Shown: positions 35,699-44,978, counted from the first letter of the stretch. The stretch is 64,000 bases of DNA from Micromonospora inositola (GCF_900090285.1 NZ_LT607754.1:5420001-5484000); one strand, 5' to 3'. Notes: generated by a model not told the origin, from the sequence alone. Numbers and translations are program-made.

Positions 35699-36915
35699 GG
35701 TTGCTCCTCCAACGCCGTCAGTTCGGTCAGGTCGACGTCCTCGTCGGCGAGGATCCGCGGATCGACGCTGACCTGTCCGGCGATCAGCTCCTTGGCGACG
35801 AGGACGTCCGCGCCGCGGTCGACGGCGAACGCCGCCCGGACCAGGCCGTCGCGCAGGTAGAACGCCGAGAAGTCGCACTCCTCGACCGAGCCGCGCACGA
35901 CCAGCTCGTCCCAGACCGGCGCGTGGCCGGTGTACTGCAGGTTGTGGTCGTACTGGTCCGACCAGAACCAGTGCGGTTCGGCGTACACGGTGGTCCGGCC
36001 GATCATGTTGTTGGCGGCGGCGGTGGCCTGCCGGCTCGCGTTGTCGAAATGCTCGACCCGGATCCGCTCCCCGAAGAGCGGATGCCAATGGTTGGCCACG
36101 TCGCCGGCGGCGTACACGTTCGGCACCCCGGTCTGGCAGTACTCGTCGACGAGGATGCCGTTGTCGACGGCGAGGCCGGACCGCTCGGCCACGCTGGTGT
36201 TCGGCGTGATGCCGATGCCCACCACCACCAGGTCGCCCTCGATGCGGCAGCCGCTGGTGGTGACGACGACGCCGGTCGGTGTCTCGACGACGGACTCGAC
36301 GGACTCGCCCAGCCGCAGCGTGACGCCCTGCCGGCGGTGGATCGCCGCGCAGGTGGCCCCGATCTCGCGGCCGAGTACGCGCTGCAGCGGCACGCCGAGC
36401 GCCTCCACCACCGTGACGTCGGCGCCCTTGCCGCGGCTGGTGGCGGCGACCTCGGCGCCGATGAAGCCGGCGCCGATGACGATCACCTGTACGCCCGGAC
36501 GCAGCTGGGCGCGGAGACGGTCGGCGTCCCGCCGGGTGCGGAGGTAGTGGATACGCTCGCCCGCGACGTTCGGCAGACGGCGGGGGCTCCCACCGGTGGC
36601 CAGCAGAACCGCGTCCGCGGCGACCTCCGTGCCGTCGGCCAACTCGACGAGCCCCCGCTCGGGCCGGATCCGGACGGCCGGCTGGCCGAGCCGCAGGCGC
36701 ACGTCGTTCGCCGCGCACCAGTGCTCCGACAGCAGGTGCAGGCCGCAGTCGTCGTCGCCGGCGAGGTACTCCTTCGACAGCGGCGGCCGCTGGTACGGTG
36801 CCTCCGGTTCGGCACCGAGCAGCTCGATCCGGCCGTCGAAACCGCGTCGGCGCAGCGCACGGGCGGCGACGGCGGCGGCCTGACCGGCGCCGACGGTGAC
36901 GATGGTCCTGGTCAT
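35695..36915 (-). CDS. FAD-dependent NAD(P)H:ferredoxin reductase (BphA4-like)
   Basis: 406 residues from ATG 36915. FAD site VTVGAGQAAAVAARAL (about 7-22), NAD site VIVIGAGFIGAEVAA (about 145-160), second FAD motif NVYAAGDVANHW. The substrate-end domain has HWFWSDQYDHNLQYTG, typical of reductases serving Rieske ferredoxins in oxygenase systems. It transfers electrons from NADH to the Rieske ferredoxin encoded seven bases upstream. Start supported by GGTGAG before ATG. It overlaps the aldehyde dehydrogenase start by four bases. Confidence 0.9.
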   Translation of the reverse strand: MTRTIVTVGAGQAAAVAARALRRRGFDGRIELLGAEPEAPYQRPPLSKEYLAGDDDCGLHLLSEHWCAANDVRLRLGQPAVRIRPERGLVELADGTEVAADAVLLATGGSPRRLPNVAGERIHYLRTRRDADRLRAQLRPGVQVIVIGAGFIGAEVAATSRGKGADVTVVEALGVPLQRVLGREIGATCAAIHRRQGVTLRLGESVESVVETPTGVVVTTSGCRIEGDLVVVGIGITPNTSVAERSGLAVDNGILVDEYCQTGVPNVYAAGDVANHWHPLFGERIRVEHFDNASRQATAAANNMIGRTTVYAEPHWFWSDQYDHNLQYTGHAPVWDELVVRGSVEECDFSAFYLRDGLVRAAFAVDRGADVLVAKELIAGQVSVDPRILADEDVDLTELTALEEQP

Positions 36916-36922
36916 CGGCAGC

Positions 36923-37300
36923 TCACCCCGCAGCCGCGGCCGGGTGTGCTGCGGCATCGCTCGCCGCGCGCCCGGTGCGCTGTCGCGGGTTGACGTAGAT
37001 CTTGCCGTTCGCCACCCGGACGTCGTACGTCGGCTGGCACTCGGCCTGGTCCGCCGCCTCGCCGGTGGCCGGGTCAAAGGACCACTGGTGACCGGGGCAG
37101 ATGATCCGCCCGTGCAGGATTGTCCCCTTGCTCAGGGAGCGCTGCTTGTGGACGCATACGTCGTGCAACGCGAAGACCTGGGCGTCGACGTAGAACAGCG
37201 CGATCGGCGTGCCGCCGACGACCACCTGCTTCCTCTTGCGGCGCGCGAGCTCGGACAGCTCGGCGACGGGCACCCACTCGACGGGGTTAGGCTCGCTCAC
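36923..37300 (-). CDS. Rieske-type ferredoxin
   Basis: 125 residues. Cluster ligands C49-x-H51 (CVHKQRSL) and C68-x-x-H71 (CPGHQWSFD), as in biphenyl or nitrite-reductase small-subunit type ferredoxins. The tail after 105 is Ala-rich. It lies between the diiron oxidase and the reductase genes and is the obvious carrier between them. The start ATG at 37300 follows a GGAGGGAGT-type SD. Confidence 0.9.
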   Translation of the reverse strand: MSEPNPVEWVPVAELSELARRKRKQVVVGGTPIALFYVDAQVFALHDVCVHKQRSLSKGTILHGRIICPGHQWSFDPATGEAADQAECQPTYDVRVANGKIYVNPRQRTGRAASDAAAHPAAAAG

Positions 37301-37397
37301 TCCCGACTCCCTCCGTATCTGAAGCGGTCGCGGAACTCCGGCCGCAGATGCCGGCAGGGTGGGTCAACCAGTGGACCCACCCGTCCGGCGGCTTCGG

Positions 37398-38111
37398 TCA
37401 GGCGCTGACCAGGTCCGTCGCCACGTAGGTGTCGTAGAGCGCCTTGGTGTAGGCGAAACGCATCTCCGCGCCCCAGCGGACGAACTGCAGCGATCGCTGC
37501 TGCAGTTCGGGCGTGTTGGCGTGGTCCAGGACGATCTGGTAGCCGCGCTCGCCGTGCACCTCGTCGGAGGTGATGTGCAGCTCGAAGAACTCGATCTCGT
37601 CCTCGGTGAAGCCGTACGCCTCGCGCAGCGGGACGATCTGCTTCTTGTAGATGCTCGGCACCTGGGACTCGAGGCCCACGACCAGTGCCGCGGTCGCCAC
37701 CGCGAAGTGCTCGCGCATGGCCGTGGCGTAGCACCACGCCTGAAGGCCGCGGGTCACCGCGTTCATGTTGTTCGGGTCCTCGATCCGCTCGCGCGTCGTC
37801 CCGCACGCCTCGGCGAAGCGGATCAGCAGGTCCGTGTGGCGGATGTCGGCCAGTTCCTCCTCGTACATGTTCTGCAGGAGGAAGTCCTTGGCGTCCGTGC
37901 AGGTGTCCGGGGTGTTGGCGTAGACGTAGCTCAGGTAGTCGGCGAACGGGCCCACGTAGTGGTAGTGGTTCTCCGCCCAGCGTGCGAAGTGGTGCCGCTG
38001 CAGCTTGCCGTCGGCCCATGCCTGGCTGAACGACGCGTTCTTGGCCTCCCTGCCCTTGATCGCGTCCTGGAGGGCAGTGCGGAAGTCGTCGCGGGAGAGC
38101 AGCTCGGTCAT
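37398..38111 (-). CDS. Haem-oxygenase-like diiron oxidase (HDO superfamily)
   Basis: 237 residues, all-helical, first gene of the operon. The six diiron ligands of the HDO superfamily are all present: E85-x6-H92 (EEELADIRH), E148 (GLESQVPSIY) and H179-x3-D183-x2-H186 (HITSDEVH). Spacings match those I recall for CADD (E81/H88/E142/H174/D178/H181). This separates it from cofactor-free PqqC and from thiaminase TenA, which share the fold. Known HDOs N-oxygenate amines or cleave C-C/C-N bonds (SznF, UndA, BesC). Electrons would come from the ferredoxin and reductase next door. Substrate unknown; the neighbours suggest a nitrogen-bearing carboxylate or amide. Confidence 0.85.
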   Translation of the reverse strand: MTELLSRDDFRTALQDAIKGREAKNASFSQAWADGKLQRHHFARWAENHYHYVGPFADYLSYVYANTPDTCTDAKDFLLQNMYEEELADIRHTDLLIRFAEACGTTRERIEDPNNMNAVTRGLQAWCYATAMREHFAVATAALVVGLESQVPSIYKKQIVPLREAYGFTEDEIEFFELHITSDEVHGERGYQIVLDHANTPELQQRSLQFVRWGAEMRFAYTKALYDTYVATDLVSA

Positions 38112-38230
38112 CTTGTCGCCTCTCTCTGTAGTGCGTCGGTGCGGTCCCGGCAGCTCGGCGTGGCGCCACGGGGAGTCTCTGGGGTGTCACCAACGCTAGG
38201 GAGCCGACGACCAGCGCCCCACGGTCAAGA

Positions 38231-38265
38231 TGCACATCCTTCGACGTCGTCTTCTGTGCACACAG
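38231..38265. promoter_or_regulatory. TGCACA sites in front of the diiron-oxidase operon
   Basis: TGCACA at 38231-38236 and the inverted repeat CTGTG-CA-CACAG at 38254-38265, within the divergent promoter of the diiron oxidase (minus) and DUF1275 gene (plus). CTGTGCACA is identical at nine bases to the site at 29955-29963 in front of transporter copy 2. Confidence 0.5.
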
Positions 38266-38305
38266 TCCACGGCGTTTCCGTCGGCCAATTTGCCATCGTG
38301 GGCCG

Positions 38306-39061
38306 ATGCCGACGATCAACAGCGCGTATCCGCGCCGATTCAGGTGGACGACGACAGGGCCGCCGCGCAGCAGCGACCGGCAGCGTCGGGGGCGGGAGTT
38401 GATGGCCGTCGTGCTGGCGGTGAACAGCGGCGCCACCGACGCGATCGGGTTCCTGGCGCTGGGCGGCGCCTTCACCAGCGTGATGACCGGGAACATGGTC
38501 CTGCTCGGGGTCGCCGTTGCTGGGGCCGACGGCGCGCTGGCCGTACACGCCGGGGCGGCGATCGCCTGCTTCATCCTTGGCTGCTCGCTCGGCACGCGCA
38601 TCGCCGGCACCCCCAGACCCGACGACCCGGTCTGGCCACCCGCGGTGACCAGGGCGCTGGCCGTCGAGGGCGTGGTGCTCACCGGCTACGCCGTGGGCTG
38701 GTGGTTGAGCGGCGGACACCCGTCGGGACAGCTGCAACTGTCGTTGCTGGTGCTCAACGCGCTCGCGCTCGGCATCCAGAGCAGCACGGTACAGCGGTTC
38801 GGCGTGGCGGGACTGTCGACCACCTACCTCACCGGGACGCTCACCACCGTGATCGCGCGACTCACCTCCGGGCACCGACTGCGCGACGTCACGCCGAGCG
38901 TCCGCACCCTGCTGGGGCTGATCGCGGGCGCGGCGCTCGGCGGTTTGCTCGCGGTACGCGCGCCGGTGTGGGCGCCTCTGGTGCAGCTGGGGAGCCTCGG
39001 CACCGTCCTGGCCGCTGCCGTCGCGGCGATCCAGCCGGCGCCCGACCGCGATCGGCCATAG
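38306..39061 (+). CDS. DUF1275 (YoaK-like) membrane protein
   Basis: 251 residues with six hydrophobic segments. The family opening NSGATDAIGFLALGGAFTS, then VMTGNMVLLGVA, and the repeat LSTTYLTGTLTTVIARL mark DUF1275. The two TGNxx/TGTL elements suggest an internal repeat, as in small transporters. Function not established. The start is uncertain: ATG 38306 gives a 30-residue basic leader common in the family, and ATG 38402 with GGAG close by is possible. It is divergent from the diiron-oxidase operon. Confidence 0.82.
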   Translation: MPTINSAYPRRFRWTTTGPPRSSDRQRRGRELMAVVLAVNSGATDAIGFLALGGAFTSVMTGNMVLLGVAVAGADGALAVHAGAAIACFILGCSLGTRIAGTPRPDDPVWPPAVTRALAVEGVVLTGYAVGWWLSGGHPSGQLQLSLLVLNALALGIQSSTVQRFGVAGLSTTYLTGTLTTVIARLTSGHRLRDVTPSVRTLLGLIAGAALGGLLAVRAPVWAPLVQLGSLGTVLAAAVAAIQPAPDRDRP

Positions 39062-39111
39062 GCGTCGTGATCGCCGGATCCCGGAGGAACCGGCGATCAC
39101 CGCTGGTCCAG

Positions 39112-39240
39112 TTACGCGATGCGGCGGATCCTACGAATGGCGAGATAGAGCAGGAGCAGGACGAGGACGACGAAGATGCCGGTCTCGATGCCCTGGAAGA
39201 GCCAGAACCGGAGGCGTTGTCGGAATGCAGTCGGAGCAGG
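39112..39240 (-). pseudogene. C-terminal fragment of a membrane protein
   Basis: About 40 residues ending FRQRLRFWLFQGIETGIF, then a hydrophobic run and YLAIRRIRRIA before a stop. It is a credible last transmembrane helix with a basic tail, but no upstream domain exists in this frame: the DNA upstream belongs to the LysR remnant in another frame. It looks like the end of a lost gene joined to the truncated LysR gene. Confidence 0.4.
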
Positions 39241-40020
39241 GCGAGGTCGGGCGGGATGGCCCGGACGGCCAGGGCGGGCACCAGTGCGACGCCCAGCCCG
39301 GCCGCGACACAGCCCAGCTTGCCGGTCCACTCCGCGGCCACGATGTCCGTCCGAGGTCGGAAGCCGGCCGGCAGGGTGGCCCGCAGCAGGGTCTCCTCGA
39401 CGGTGGCCGAGCCCGCGATGAAGGCATCATCGGCCAGTTCGCGCAGCCGGACCGTCCGCCGGTGGGCCAGCCGGTGCGTCCTGGGCGCCGCCACCAGCAG
39501 CACCTCGTCCAGGAGGTGGTGCAGGTCGAGGCGGTGGCCGTCGAGCGGCTGGTCGGGTGCGGCGCTCACCACGGCGACGTCGGCGTCGCCGTCGAGGAGG
39601 CGTTCCAGCAGCCCGGGCGTCAGCCCCTCGACCAGGGAGAGCGCCACCTCGGGGATGGGCGGACCGGAACGTGGCCAGGGCGCGCGGGACGAGCGCGGCG
39701 ACCGCCGTCGGGAAGGCGCCGACCCGCAGACGGCCGGCGGTGAGGTCGCGGAGCGCGGCCAGGTCCCGGCGGGCGGCGTCGAGGCGGTCGAGCACCGCCA
39801 CGGCATGGTCGAGCAGGCAGCGACCCTGTTCGGTCAGGGCTACGCCGCGCGGCAGCCGGTCGAACAGGGGGATCCGGTCTCGGCCTCCAGCGCGGCGATC
39901 TGCCGGGACACCGCGGACTGGGTGTAACGCAGGGTCCGGGCGGCAGCCGTGATGGAGCCGTGCTCGGCGACCGCGCGGAAGACCTGAACGTCGGAGGCGA
40001 GCAGTGACCGCCGGCCGAGA
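39225..40020 (-). pseudogene. LysR family regulator, frameshifted and truncated
   Basis: Three frames are needed to read one LysR protein. The HTH (SDVQVFRAVAEHGSITAAAR, TLRYTQSAVSRQIAALEAE) is in one frame. After about 39876 it moves to a second (IPLFDRLPRGVALTEQG to ATFRSAHP), consistent with loss of one base. After about 39651 it moves to a third (PEVALSLVEGLTPG to ALVPALAVRAI), consistent with an extra C in a CCCC run. The last 50 or so residues of the effector domain are missing and no convincing start codon precedes the HTH. A sequencing error could explain one shift but not the truncation. Confidence 0.75.
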
Positions 40021-40061
40021 GCGCGCCAGGTAGGCGCGGTTCCGCACGGACAGTGATGTGG

Positions 40062-40478
40062 TCAGGCGCGGATGTCCTGCCTCGCGGAAGCCTGCCAACG
40101 CAGTTCGTGGCGCGCCAGGGCGTTCTTGTGCACCTCTTCGGGCCCATCGGCGAAGCGCACGGTGCGGAGGCGGGCGTAGGCGCCCGCCAGTGAGAAGTCC
40201 TCGGAGAGGCCGGCGGCGCCGTGCAGCCGCCGCGCCACCGGCTGCGCCTCGGCCATGGTGGCCTCCAGGCGCTCGCGCTGCGTGCGCAGCAGTCGCTCGT
40301 AGATCTCCTGGAGGAGGTCGTCCTTGCCCGCGAAGTAGTGGTACATCGCGCCCTTGGTGACCCCGGCCGCCTCGACGATCTCCTGGACCGAGGTCTTCTC
40401 GAAGCCCTTCTCCGCGAACAGCCTGGTGGCGACCGCCAGCAGCCGCTGCGGCAGCGCCTCGTCGCCCGTTCGACCCAC
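40062..40478 (-). pseudogene. TetR N-terminus fused in frame to an acyl-CoA dehydrogenase C-terminus
   Basis: 138 residues. Residues 1-82 are a TetR DNA-binding domain ([39 protein letters not shown]) and the first ligand-domain helix. From about residue 86 the sequence becomes the end of an acyl-CoA dehydrogenase: [19 protein letters not shown], then [22 protein letters not shown]. The rest of both genes is gone, with the reading frame kept. A deletion joining two neighbouring genes is the simplest explanation, perhaps at the similar (L/V)HGAAG stretch. DNA binding might survive but the sensor domain is lost. Confidence 0.72.
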
Positions 40479-40543
40479 CGTGCCCCTTCCCCTCCCGGCC
40501 CGCCCGCCGGCGCGATGCGCCAGCGTACGCGGGGCGCCGCCGG

Positions 40544-42763
40544 TCAGGCGGGCTCGACGCGCACCGGGATGCCGTTGAGCACGACGTTGCCGGAGAGCGG
40601 GTCGACGGCCGTCTCATCGGTGAGCACATTGCTGTTGACGCCGGCGTGCGCGCGCGCCACCGACTGGCGGGTGCCGGGCACGTCGTGCCCCCAACCGTGC
40701 GGCAGGCTGACCACGCCCGGCATGGTGTCGGCGGTCAGCTCCACGGGGACGACGACAGACCCCACCCGCGAGGAGACGCGTGCGGCGTCCCCGGCGGCCA
40801 GTCCGAGCTTCGCCGCGTCCTCGGGATGCACCTGCAGCGTGCAGCGGTCCCGGCCCTTCACCAGCGCCGGCACGTTGTGCATCCAGCTGTTGTTCGACCG
40901 CAGGTGCCGGCGGCCGACGAGGACGAAGCCGTCCGGCGGCGCGTCGCGGGCCTCGCGCAGCCGGGCCACGTCGGCCGCGATCGACGGCGGGCACAGCTCG
41001 ACCGTCCCGCTCGGCGTGCGCAGCACCTCCGGCAGCCGCGGTCGCAGCGGCCCCAGGTCGACGCCGTGGGGATGGTCGAGCAGCCGGGTCAGGGACAGGC
41101 CATCCGGTCGCTGTCCGAACAGGTCGCCGTACGCGCCGAGCCGCAGCCGCGCGTCGAGCAGGCGTTCGGCCGGCCGGTCCCCGAAGATCAGCGCCCGCAG
41201 CTCGGTCGCCGGTCGGCCCAGTCCCTCGACCGCCTGGGCGAGCACCTGATCGAGCAGGTGCTCGTGCAGCACCGCCGGGTCTGCCGCTGCGCCCTGCCCG
41301 GCGGCGATCAGGGTGAGCCGGGCGAGGATGTCGCACTCGTCGAGGCCGTCGGGATCCGGCGGCAGGGCGGGCGGCGAGTAGCTCGCCACGTTACGCACGG
41401 CGAGGGTGAGGAACGCGAAGTCGTAGTGTCCCGCGCGAGCGGGGTCGGGCGGCGGCAGCACCACGTCCGCGTGCCGGGTGGTCTCGTTCAGGTACGGGTC
41501 GACGCTGACCATGAAGTCGAGCGAGGCGAGCGCGCGGTCCAACCGCTCGCTGTTGGCGGTGGACAGCACGGGGTTGCCGGCGATGGTGATCAGTGCGCGG
41601 ACCTGGCCCTCCCCCGGCGTGGAGATCTCGTCGGCCAGCGTGGCGACCGGCAGCTCGCCCTTGACCTCCGGCAGGCCCCGCACCCGGCTCGCCCAGCGTC
41701 CGGTGCGGAAGCCCTTGCCGGGGCCGGCGGCGCGGGTCCGCTGGTGGGCGGCGAGGGGGAACATCGCCCCGCCCGGCCGGTCGAGGTTGCCGGTCAGCAC
41801 GTTGACCACGTCGACGAGCCAACTCGTCAGCGTGCCGAAGGTGACCGTACAGGTGCCGATACGCCCGTACACGGCGGCCGTCGGGGAGGCTGCCAGCTCG
41901 CGGGCGAGCTGGCGGATGCGCGGCGCGGGCACCGCGCACCGGTCGGTCACCCGCTCGGGGGCGAACGCCGCGGCCAGGTCCCGGACGCCGTCGAGGCCGG
42001 TGACGTGCTCCGCCAGCCGGCCGAGCCGTACGAGGCCCTCGTCGAAGAGAGTGTGCACGACGGCGAAGAGCAGCAGCGCGTCGGCGCCGGGCCGGATGGG
42101 CAGGTGCTCGTCGGCGGCGGCGGCGGTGCGGGTGCGCCGAGGGTCGACGACCAGGAACCGCCCGCCGCGCGCCTGCAGCGCCCGCAGCCGACCGGGGAAG
42201 TCGGGCGCGGTGCAGAGGCTGCCGTTGGACTCCCAGGGGTTGGCGCCGAGCAGCACGAGAAGGTCGGTGCGGTCGAGGTCGGGCACCGGGATGGCGTTCG
42301 GGTCGCCGTACAGGTAGCCCGAGGAGACGTGCTTGGGCATCTGGTCGACGGTGCTGGCGGAATAGACGTTGCGGGTGCCGAGCGCCCGGACGAGGGGTCC
42401 CACGTGGAGCCCGCCGGCCATCGTGTGCACGTTGGGATTGCCGAGGTAGGCGGCGACCGCATCGCGGCCGCCGGACCGGGCGGCGGTCAGCCCGGCCTCG
42501 ACGGCGGCGAACGCCTCGTCCCAGCCGACCTCGCGCAGCGTGCCGTCGACCCGCAGCAGCGGCCGGCGCAGGCGGTCCGGGTCGGCGAGGAGCTGCGGGA
42601 ACGCGGCCCCCTTCGGGCAGACGAAGCCGTGGCTGAAGACGTGCTCGCGGTCGCCGCGGGCGTGCGTCACCCGGTCGTCGGCGATGGTCAGCGTCAGGCC
42701 GCAGGTGGCCTCGCACAGTGGACAGGTGCGGTACGCCGTGCGCGTCGCGGTCGTTCCCGGCAT
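40544..42763 (-). CDS. Molybdopterin-dependent oxidoreductase with N-terminal [4Fe-4S] cluster
   Basis: 739 residues of the formate dehydrogenase/nitrate reductase superfamily. The N-terminal cluster ligands are CPLCEATC and CPKG (about residues 14-53). Molybdopterin-binding blocks follow ([37 protein letters not shown], and C-terminal [12 protein letters not shown] and [10 protein letters not shown]). At the position of the metal ligand ([14 protein letters not shown]) there is no Cys or Sec, so it belongs to the Ser/none class. Electron donor unknown. No Tat signal, so cytoplasmic. It stands between decayed genes but looks intact. SD GGAAGGGG precedes ATG 42763. Confidence 0.87.
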   Translation of the reverse strand: MPGTTATRTAYRTCPLCEATCGLTLTIADDRVTHARGDREHVFSHGFVCPKGAAFPQLLADPDRLRRPLLRVDGTLREVGWDEAFAAVEAGLTAARSGGRDAVAAYLGNPNVHTMAGGLHVGPLVRALGTRNVYSASTVDQMPKHVSSGYLYGDPNAIPVPDLDRTDLLVLLGANPWESNGSLCTAPDFPGRLRALQARGGRFLVVDPRRTRTAAAADEHLPIRPGADALLLFAVVHTLFDEGLVRLGRLAEHVTGLDGVRDLAAAFAPERVTDRCAVPAPRIRQLARELAASPTAAVYGRIGTCTVTFGTLTSWLVDVVNVLTGNLDRPGGAMFPLAAHQRTRAAGPGKGFRTGRWASRVRGLPEVKGELPVATLADEISTPGEGQVRALITIAGNPVLSTANSERLDRALASLDFMVSVDPYLNETTRHADVVLPPPDPARAGHYDFAFLTLAVRNVASYSPPALPPDPDGLDECDILARLTLIAAGQGAAADPAVLHEHLLDQVLAQAVEGLGRPATELRALIFGDRPAERLLDARLRLGAYGDLFGQRPDGLSLTRLLDHPHGVDLGPLRPRLPEVLRTPSGTVELCPPSIAADVARLREARDAPPDGFVLVGRRHLRSNNSWMHNVPALVKGRDRCTLQVHPEDAAKLGLAAGDAARVSSRVGSVVVPVELTADTMPGVVSLPHGWGHDVPGTRQSVARAHAGVNSNVLTDETAVDPLSGNVVLNGIPVRVEPA

Positions 42764-42847
42764 CGCGGGCCCCTTCCGGTTGGAGACCGACTGGTCGGTA
42801 TGGTGGCATGCCGCCGGGCGACTGTCACCCCTCGGCGACCGGCTCCG

Positions 42848-43400
42848 GCGCCGTTGATGACCTGCCGGGCGCGCACCTCGAACACCCGGTCGGTCTCCCG
42901 GTCGTGCACCCGGGCGCCGGTGATCCGGGCGCCGTGCCGCAGGAAACCCACGACGCGGGCCCGCGACAGCGGGTGCGCCCCGTGCGCGGCGGCGGTGTGG
43001 AGGAGGAAGGTCACCAGCCGGGCGTCGTCGACCTGGGCGTCGTAGTACTGCAGGGCGCCGACCAGCGACTCGGGCCGCAGCGACGGGCAGGCGCGCAGCG
43101 CCCCGCGGCGGCTCAGGTGCCGGTGGGGGGCCTCGCGGACCAGCCCGAAGTCGAGCATCTCCAGGTACCGCAGGCCGCCGTGAATGAGCTTGCTGGACCG
43201 GCTCGACGTCCCGCTCGCCCAGTCGCGGGCCTCGATGAGCCCGACCGACAGGCCGCGGGTGACGGCGCGAGAGCGCAGCCGGCGCCGGTGACGCCGCCGC
43301 CGATCACCAGGACGTCCAGTTCCTGGCCGCTGCCGAGGGCGGCCAGGGACCGCTCGCGGGCGGCCGGCGACGGACGCCGGCCGCCCAGACCCTTGAGGGG
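42848..43400 (-). pseudogene. glpD: glpD (glycerol-3-phosphate dehydrogenase) remnant
   Basis: The FAD-binding start LDVLVIGGGVTGAGCAL lies in one frame. After a shift near 43265-43275 the next frame reads VTRGLSVGLIEARDW, then SRSSKLIHGGLRYLEMLD. It then jumps from LVREA straight to PHRHLSRRGALR, skipping about 60 residues found in GlpD proteins, continues LVGALQYYDAQVDDARLV, and stops matching after RQVINGAG. No start codon is found in front. It directly follows glpK, as in glpF-K-D operons, so this is the decayed third gene. Aerobic glycerol use would need a GlpD encoded elsewhere. Confidence 0.82.
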
Positions 43401-43414
43401 CGTGGGAGGCGACG

Positions 43415-44932
43415 TCAGCCGACGTCGACCCAGTCGAGGGTGCGCTGGACCGCCTTCTTCCACCGGGCGTAGCCGTTCTCGCGCTGCTCCGCCGACCAGC
43501 CCGGCTGCCAGCGGCGGCTCTCGTTCCAGTTCTGGCGCAGCTCGTCGGTGTTCTTCCAGAAGCCGACGGCGAGGCCGGCGGCGTACGCCGCGCCGAGCGC
43601 GGTGGTCTCGGCCACCACCGGCCGGCTGACCGGCACGCCCAGGATGTCCGCCTGCAGCTGCATGCACAGGTCGTTGACGGTGACCCCGCCGTCGACCTTG
43701 AGGCACTCCAGGTGCACCCCGGAGTCCTGCTCCATGGCCTCGGCCACGTCCCGGCTCTGGTAGCAGATGGACTCGAGGGTGGCCCGGGCGATGTGGGCGT
43801 CGGTGTTGAACCGGGAGAGGCCGACGATCGCGCCGCGGGCGTCGGAGCGCCAGTACGGGGCGAACAGGCCGGAGAACGCGGGCACGAAGTACACCCCGCC
43901 GTTGTCCTCCACCTGGCTGGCCAGGATCTCGCTCTGCGCCGCGCTAGTGATGATCTTGAGCTGGTCGCGCAGCCACTGCACGGCCGAGCCGGTGACCGCG
44001 ATCGAGCCTTCGAGCGCGTACACCGCCGCCTCGTCGCCGAACTGGTAGCACACCGTGGTGAGCAGCCCGGCCTTCGACCGCACGATCTCCGTGCCGGTGT
44101 TGAGGAGCATGAAATTGCCCGTACCGTAGGTGTTCTTGCCTTCGCCCGGTGCGAAGCAGACCTGGCCGACCGTGGCGGCCTGCTGGTCGCCCAGGTCGCC
44201 GGTCAGCGGGACCGGGCCGGTGAACGGGCCGTGCTGCACGGTGCTGCCGTACGAGCGCGGGTCGGACGACGGCCGGATCCGCGGCAGCATGGCGCGGGGG
44301 ATGTCGAAGAACGACAGCAGCTCGTCGTCCCAGTCCAGCGTCTCCAGGTTCATCAGCATGGTCCGGCTGGCGTTGGTGGGGTCGGTGACGTGCACCCCGC
44401 CCTCGACCCCGCCGGTGAGGTTCCACAGCAGCCAGGTGTCGGTGTTGCCGAAGACGGCCTCGCCGCGCTCGGCGGCCTCCCGGACCCCGTCGACGTTCTC
44501 GAGGATCCACCGGATCTTCCCGCCGGAGAAGTACGTCGCCGGCGGCAGGCCGGCCTTGCGCCGGATGACGTCGCCCTTGCCCTCGCGTTCCAGCGCCGAG
44601 GCGATGCGGTCGGTACGGGTGTCCTGCCAGACGATGGCGTTGTAATAGGGCCGGCCGGTCCGGCGGTTCCACACCACGGTGGTCTCGCGCTGGTTGGTGA
44701 TGCCGAGCGCGGCCAGGTCGGAGGCGGTCAGGCCGCGGGCGTTCATCGCGGTCTGAATGACCGTCTGGGTCCGCTCCCAGATCTCCAGCGGGTTGTGCTC
44801 CACCCAGCCGGCCTGCGGCAGGATCTGCTCGTGTTCGAGCTGGTGGCGGCCGACCTCGTTGCCGCCGTGGTCGAAGATCATGAAGCGGGTGCTGGTGGTG
44901 CCCTGGTCTACCGCGCCGACGAAGTCAGCCAT
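43415..44932 (-). CDS. glpK: Glycerol kinase
   Basis: 505 residues, full length for GlpK. It has the phosphate-1 motif [13 protein letters not shown], the substrate region [28 protein letters not shown] and the FGGY signature area with [14 protein letters not shown], ending VDGGVTVND and [15 protein letters not shown]. It phosphorylates glycerol to glycerol-3-phosphate with ATP. It lies between glpF (46 bases upstream) and the glpD remnant. AAAGGAG precedes the ATG at 44932. It looks functional although both neighbours are damaged. Confidence 0.95.
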   Translation of the reverse strand: MADFVGAVDQGTTSTRFMIFDHGGNEVGRHQLEHEQILPQAGWVEHNPLEIWERTQTVIQTAMNARGLTASDLAALGITNQRETTVVWNRRTGRPYYNAIVWQDTRTDRIASALEREGKGDVIRRKAGLPPATYFSGGKIRWILENVDGVREAAERGEAVFGNTDTWLLWNLTGGVEGGVHVTDPTNASRTMLMNLETLDWDDELLSFFDIPRAMLPRIRPSSDPRSYGSTVQHGPFTGPVPLTGDLGDQQAATVGQVCFAPGEGKNTYGTGNFMLLNTGTEIVRSKAGLLTTVCYQFGDEAAVYALEGSIAVTGSAVQWLRDQLKIITSAAQSEILASQVEDNGGVYFVPAFSGLFAPYWRSDARGAIVGLSRFNTDAHIARATLESICYQSRDVAEAMEQDSGVHLECLKVDGGVTVNDLCMQLQADILGVPVSRPVVAETTALGAAYAAGLAVGFWKNTDELRQNWNESRRWQPGWSAEQRENGYARWKKAVQRTLDWVDVG

Positions 44933-44978
44933 CCGGGGTCTCCTTTGTGTTCGTCGAGAGGATTCGGGTCGGCGGATG

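Noticed and set aside
34262..36718. 818-residue aldehyde dehydrogenase fusion
   Set aside because: The extra N-terminal part is out of frame to the reductase gene. GGAGG before GTG 35698 defines the start.
37398..38111. PqqC or TenA assignment for the first gene of the operon
   Set aside because: The complete E/H/E/H/D/H iron ligand set and the electron-transfer partners fit the diiron oxidase branch better; no pqq or thi genes lie nearby.
40646..43045. A 799-codon plus-strand open frame over the molybdopterin oxidoreductase
   Set aside because: Antisense shadow of an intact, clearly recognised gene; low-complexity composition.
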